The notes beneath the pieces were generated by a model. The model was not told where the DNA came from, did not search any database, and saw nothing but the letters and a program-made list of their open reading frames with translations. Below, piece by piece: positions 59,774-60,468 of a stretch of 60,468 nt of DNA; positions within the stretch are counted from its first letter, which is position 1, and each line of letters opens with the position of its first letter. Location of the stretch: positions 1 through 60,468 of the forward strand of contig NZ_QGDU01000022.1 in assembly GCF_003149045.1 (NCBI RefSeq), read 5' to 3'. This DNA comes from Fibrobacter sp. UWR4. Its GTDB lineage: Bacteria > Fibrobacterota > Fibrobacteria > Fibrobacterales > Fibrobacteraceae. Both the position numbers and the translations under genes were made by a program.

Positions 59774-59962
59774 TTAACCTCTTCCCATAATCTTTTCAAC
59801 AACCCAAGAGAGACCAACGTCTAATCCTGCAATATAGCATCCCATGATAACGCTGAAAAGAATTACCACGAGAGTAGAACCCTTGAGTTCTTCCCAAGTA
59901 GGCCAAGTAACCTGTTTTAATTCTTGGATGGATTCCTTGACATATTGCTTGATCTTACGCAT
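59774..59962 (-). CDS. secE: Protein translocase subunit SecE
   Basis: This 62-residue one-span form clamps SecY. It has the amphipathic KESIQELKQVTWPTWEELKG motif before the membrane helix (TLVVILFSVIMGCYIAGLDV). It is placed between tRNA-Trp and nusG as in many bacteria. Confidence 0.93.
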   Translation of the reverse strand: MRKIKQYVKESIQELKQVTWPTWEELKGSTLVVILFSVIMGCYIAGLDVGLSWVVEKIMGRG

Positions 59963-59981
59963 GTTGACTCCGGGAAGTGAG

Positions 59982-60054
59982 CAGGTCGGGAGGGACTCGA
60001 ACCCCCAACCAACGGTTTTGGAGACCGTGACTCTACCAATTGAGCTACCGACCT
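59982..60054 (-). tRNA. tRNA-Trp (anticodon CCA)
   Basis: This 73-base tRNA has acceptor stem AGGTCGG/CCGACCT and anticodon loop CTCCAAA within ACGGT/ACCGT, giving anticodon CCA. The T loop is GTTCGAGTC. CCA is not encoded. It lies between rpmG and secE, the position seen in many genomes. Confidence 0.96.
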
Positions 60055-60066
60055 ATTCGGACTTCC

Positions 60067-60219
60067 TTACTTGGATTCCTTGTGAGTAGTATGCTTGCGG
60101 CAGAAACGGCAGTACTTCTTGTATTCTACACGAGAAGGATGAAGACGCTTGTTCTTGTCGCAATCATAGTTGCGCTGATTGCATTCTGTGCATTCGAGCA
60201 CGATGAGTTCTCTAGGCAT
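60067..60219 (-). CDS. rpmG: 50S ribosomal protein L33
   Basis: This 50-residue large-subunit protein begins [20 protein letters not shown] and ends [17 protein letters not shown]. Two CxxC pairs mark it as the zinc-binding form. It lies between tuf and tRNA-Trp, 12 bases after tuf on the minus strand. Confidence 0.95.
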   Translation of the reverse strand: MPRELIVLECTECNQRNYDCDKNKRLHPSRVEYKKYCRFCRKHTTHKESK

Positions 60220-60231
60220 TGTTTATCCCGA

Positions 60232-60468
60232 TTACTTGATGATTTCGGTTACGGAACCAGCACCAACGGTACGGCCACCTTCGCGGATAGCAAAGCGGAG
60301 CTGCTTTTCCATAGCGATCGGAGCAATGAGAGTGGTGTGGATGGTCACGGTGTCACCCGGGGTCACCATTTCAACACCTTCCGGCAGCTGGATGGTACCA
60401 GTAACGTCGGTGGTGCGGAAGTAGAACTGGGGACGATAGCCGTTCATGAACGGAGTATGGCGGCCACC
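60232..60468 (-). CDS. tuf: Elongation factor Tu, C-terminal part (gene runs off the window)
   Basis: The last 78 residues of EF-Tu are visible: [20 protein letters not shown], then [19 protein letters not shown] and [20 protein letters not shown], the third beta-barrel domain that binds aminoacyl-tRNA. The N-terminal GTPase domain lies to the right of the window. It heads the rpmG-tRNA-secE-nusG run. Confidence 0.96.
   Translation of the reverse strand, partial: GGRHTPFMNGYRPQFYFRTTDVTGTIQLPEGVEMVTPGDTVTIHTTLIAPIAMEKQLRFAIREGGRTVGAGSVTEIIK

Overview
The window looks like chromosomal DNA of a Fibrobacter-type bacterium (phylum Fibrobacterota, a Gram-negative fibre degrader). Three neighbouring secreted proteins end in the short basic C-terminal domain described for F. 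succinogenes. Cell-wall polysaccharide hydrolases (GH9, GH44-like, GH127) stand side by side. Signal peptides and lipoproteins are abundant, and the housekeeping genes are typical of a free-living Gram-negative. The genus is an inference from these features, not from a database match.

Layout. 1-2690: worn defence-type DNA, with a type III Mod methyltransferase with doubtful ends, an intact AbrB/PIN toxin-antitoxin pair and a nuclease-like remnant. 2689-9764 (minus): surface-glycan genes (flippase, GT4 glycosyltransferase, ATP-grasp enzyme, secreted protein, LTA-synthase-like sulfatase fold). 9854-10353: two small paralogous membrane proteins. 10354-11340: a gene-free stretch with a modular array of structured repeats, just downstream of tRNA-Ser(GCU). 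11528-17025 (plus): class A penicillin-binding protein, lipoprotein and TSUP permease. 17060-25019: GIY-YIG protein, nhaA, PRPP synthetase, two small secreted ORFs, lysA, a VWA protein, a macro-domain protein and a Lys/Ala-rich protein with a glycogen-binding (CBM48-like) domain.

25151-28840: rpe followed by two further partial copies of its own 3' end. Each copy carries the flanking repeat and terminator, and different, partly broken, secreted-protein genes lie between them. This is the clearest sign of unusual genome dynamics here. 28841-37317 (minus): plant-polysaccharide genes, namely GH44-like, a DUF4832-type gene split by an in-frame TAA, GH127 and GH9. 37561-43460 (minus): a complete five-gene Opp/Dpp-type ABC importer whose first permease carries a six-fold repeated periplasmic insertion. 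Next to the hydrolases it may import oligosaccharides rather than peptides.

43905-47022: enolase with a Lys/Ala/Cys tail and two secreted proteins of unknown role. 47201-60468 (minus): the conserved transcription/translation block, read from the right as tuf, rpmG, tRNA-Trp, secE, nusG, rplK, rplA, rplJ, rplL, rpoB, rpoC, rpsL, rpsG. rpsL has its own promoter and no fusA follows rpsG. Several promoters share the form TTGNNA-N17-TATATT, and strong hairpin terminators end many units.
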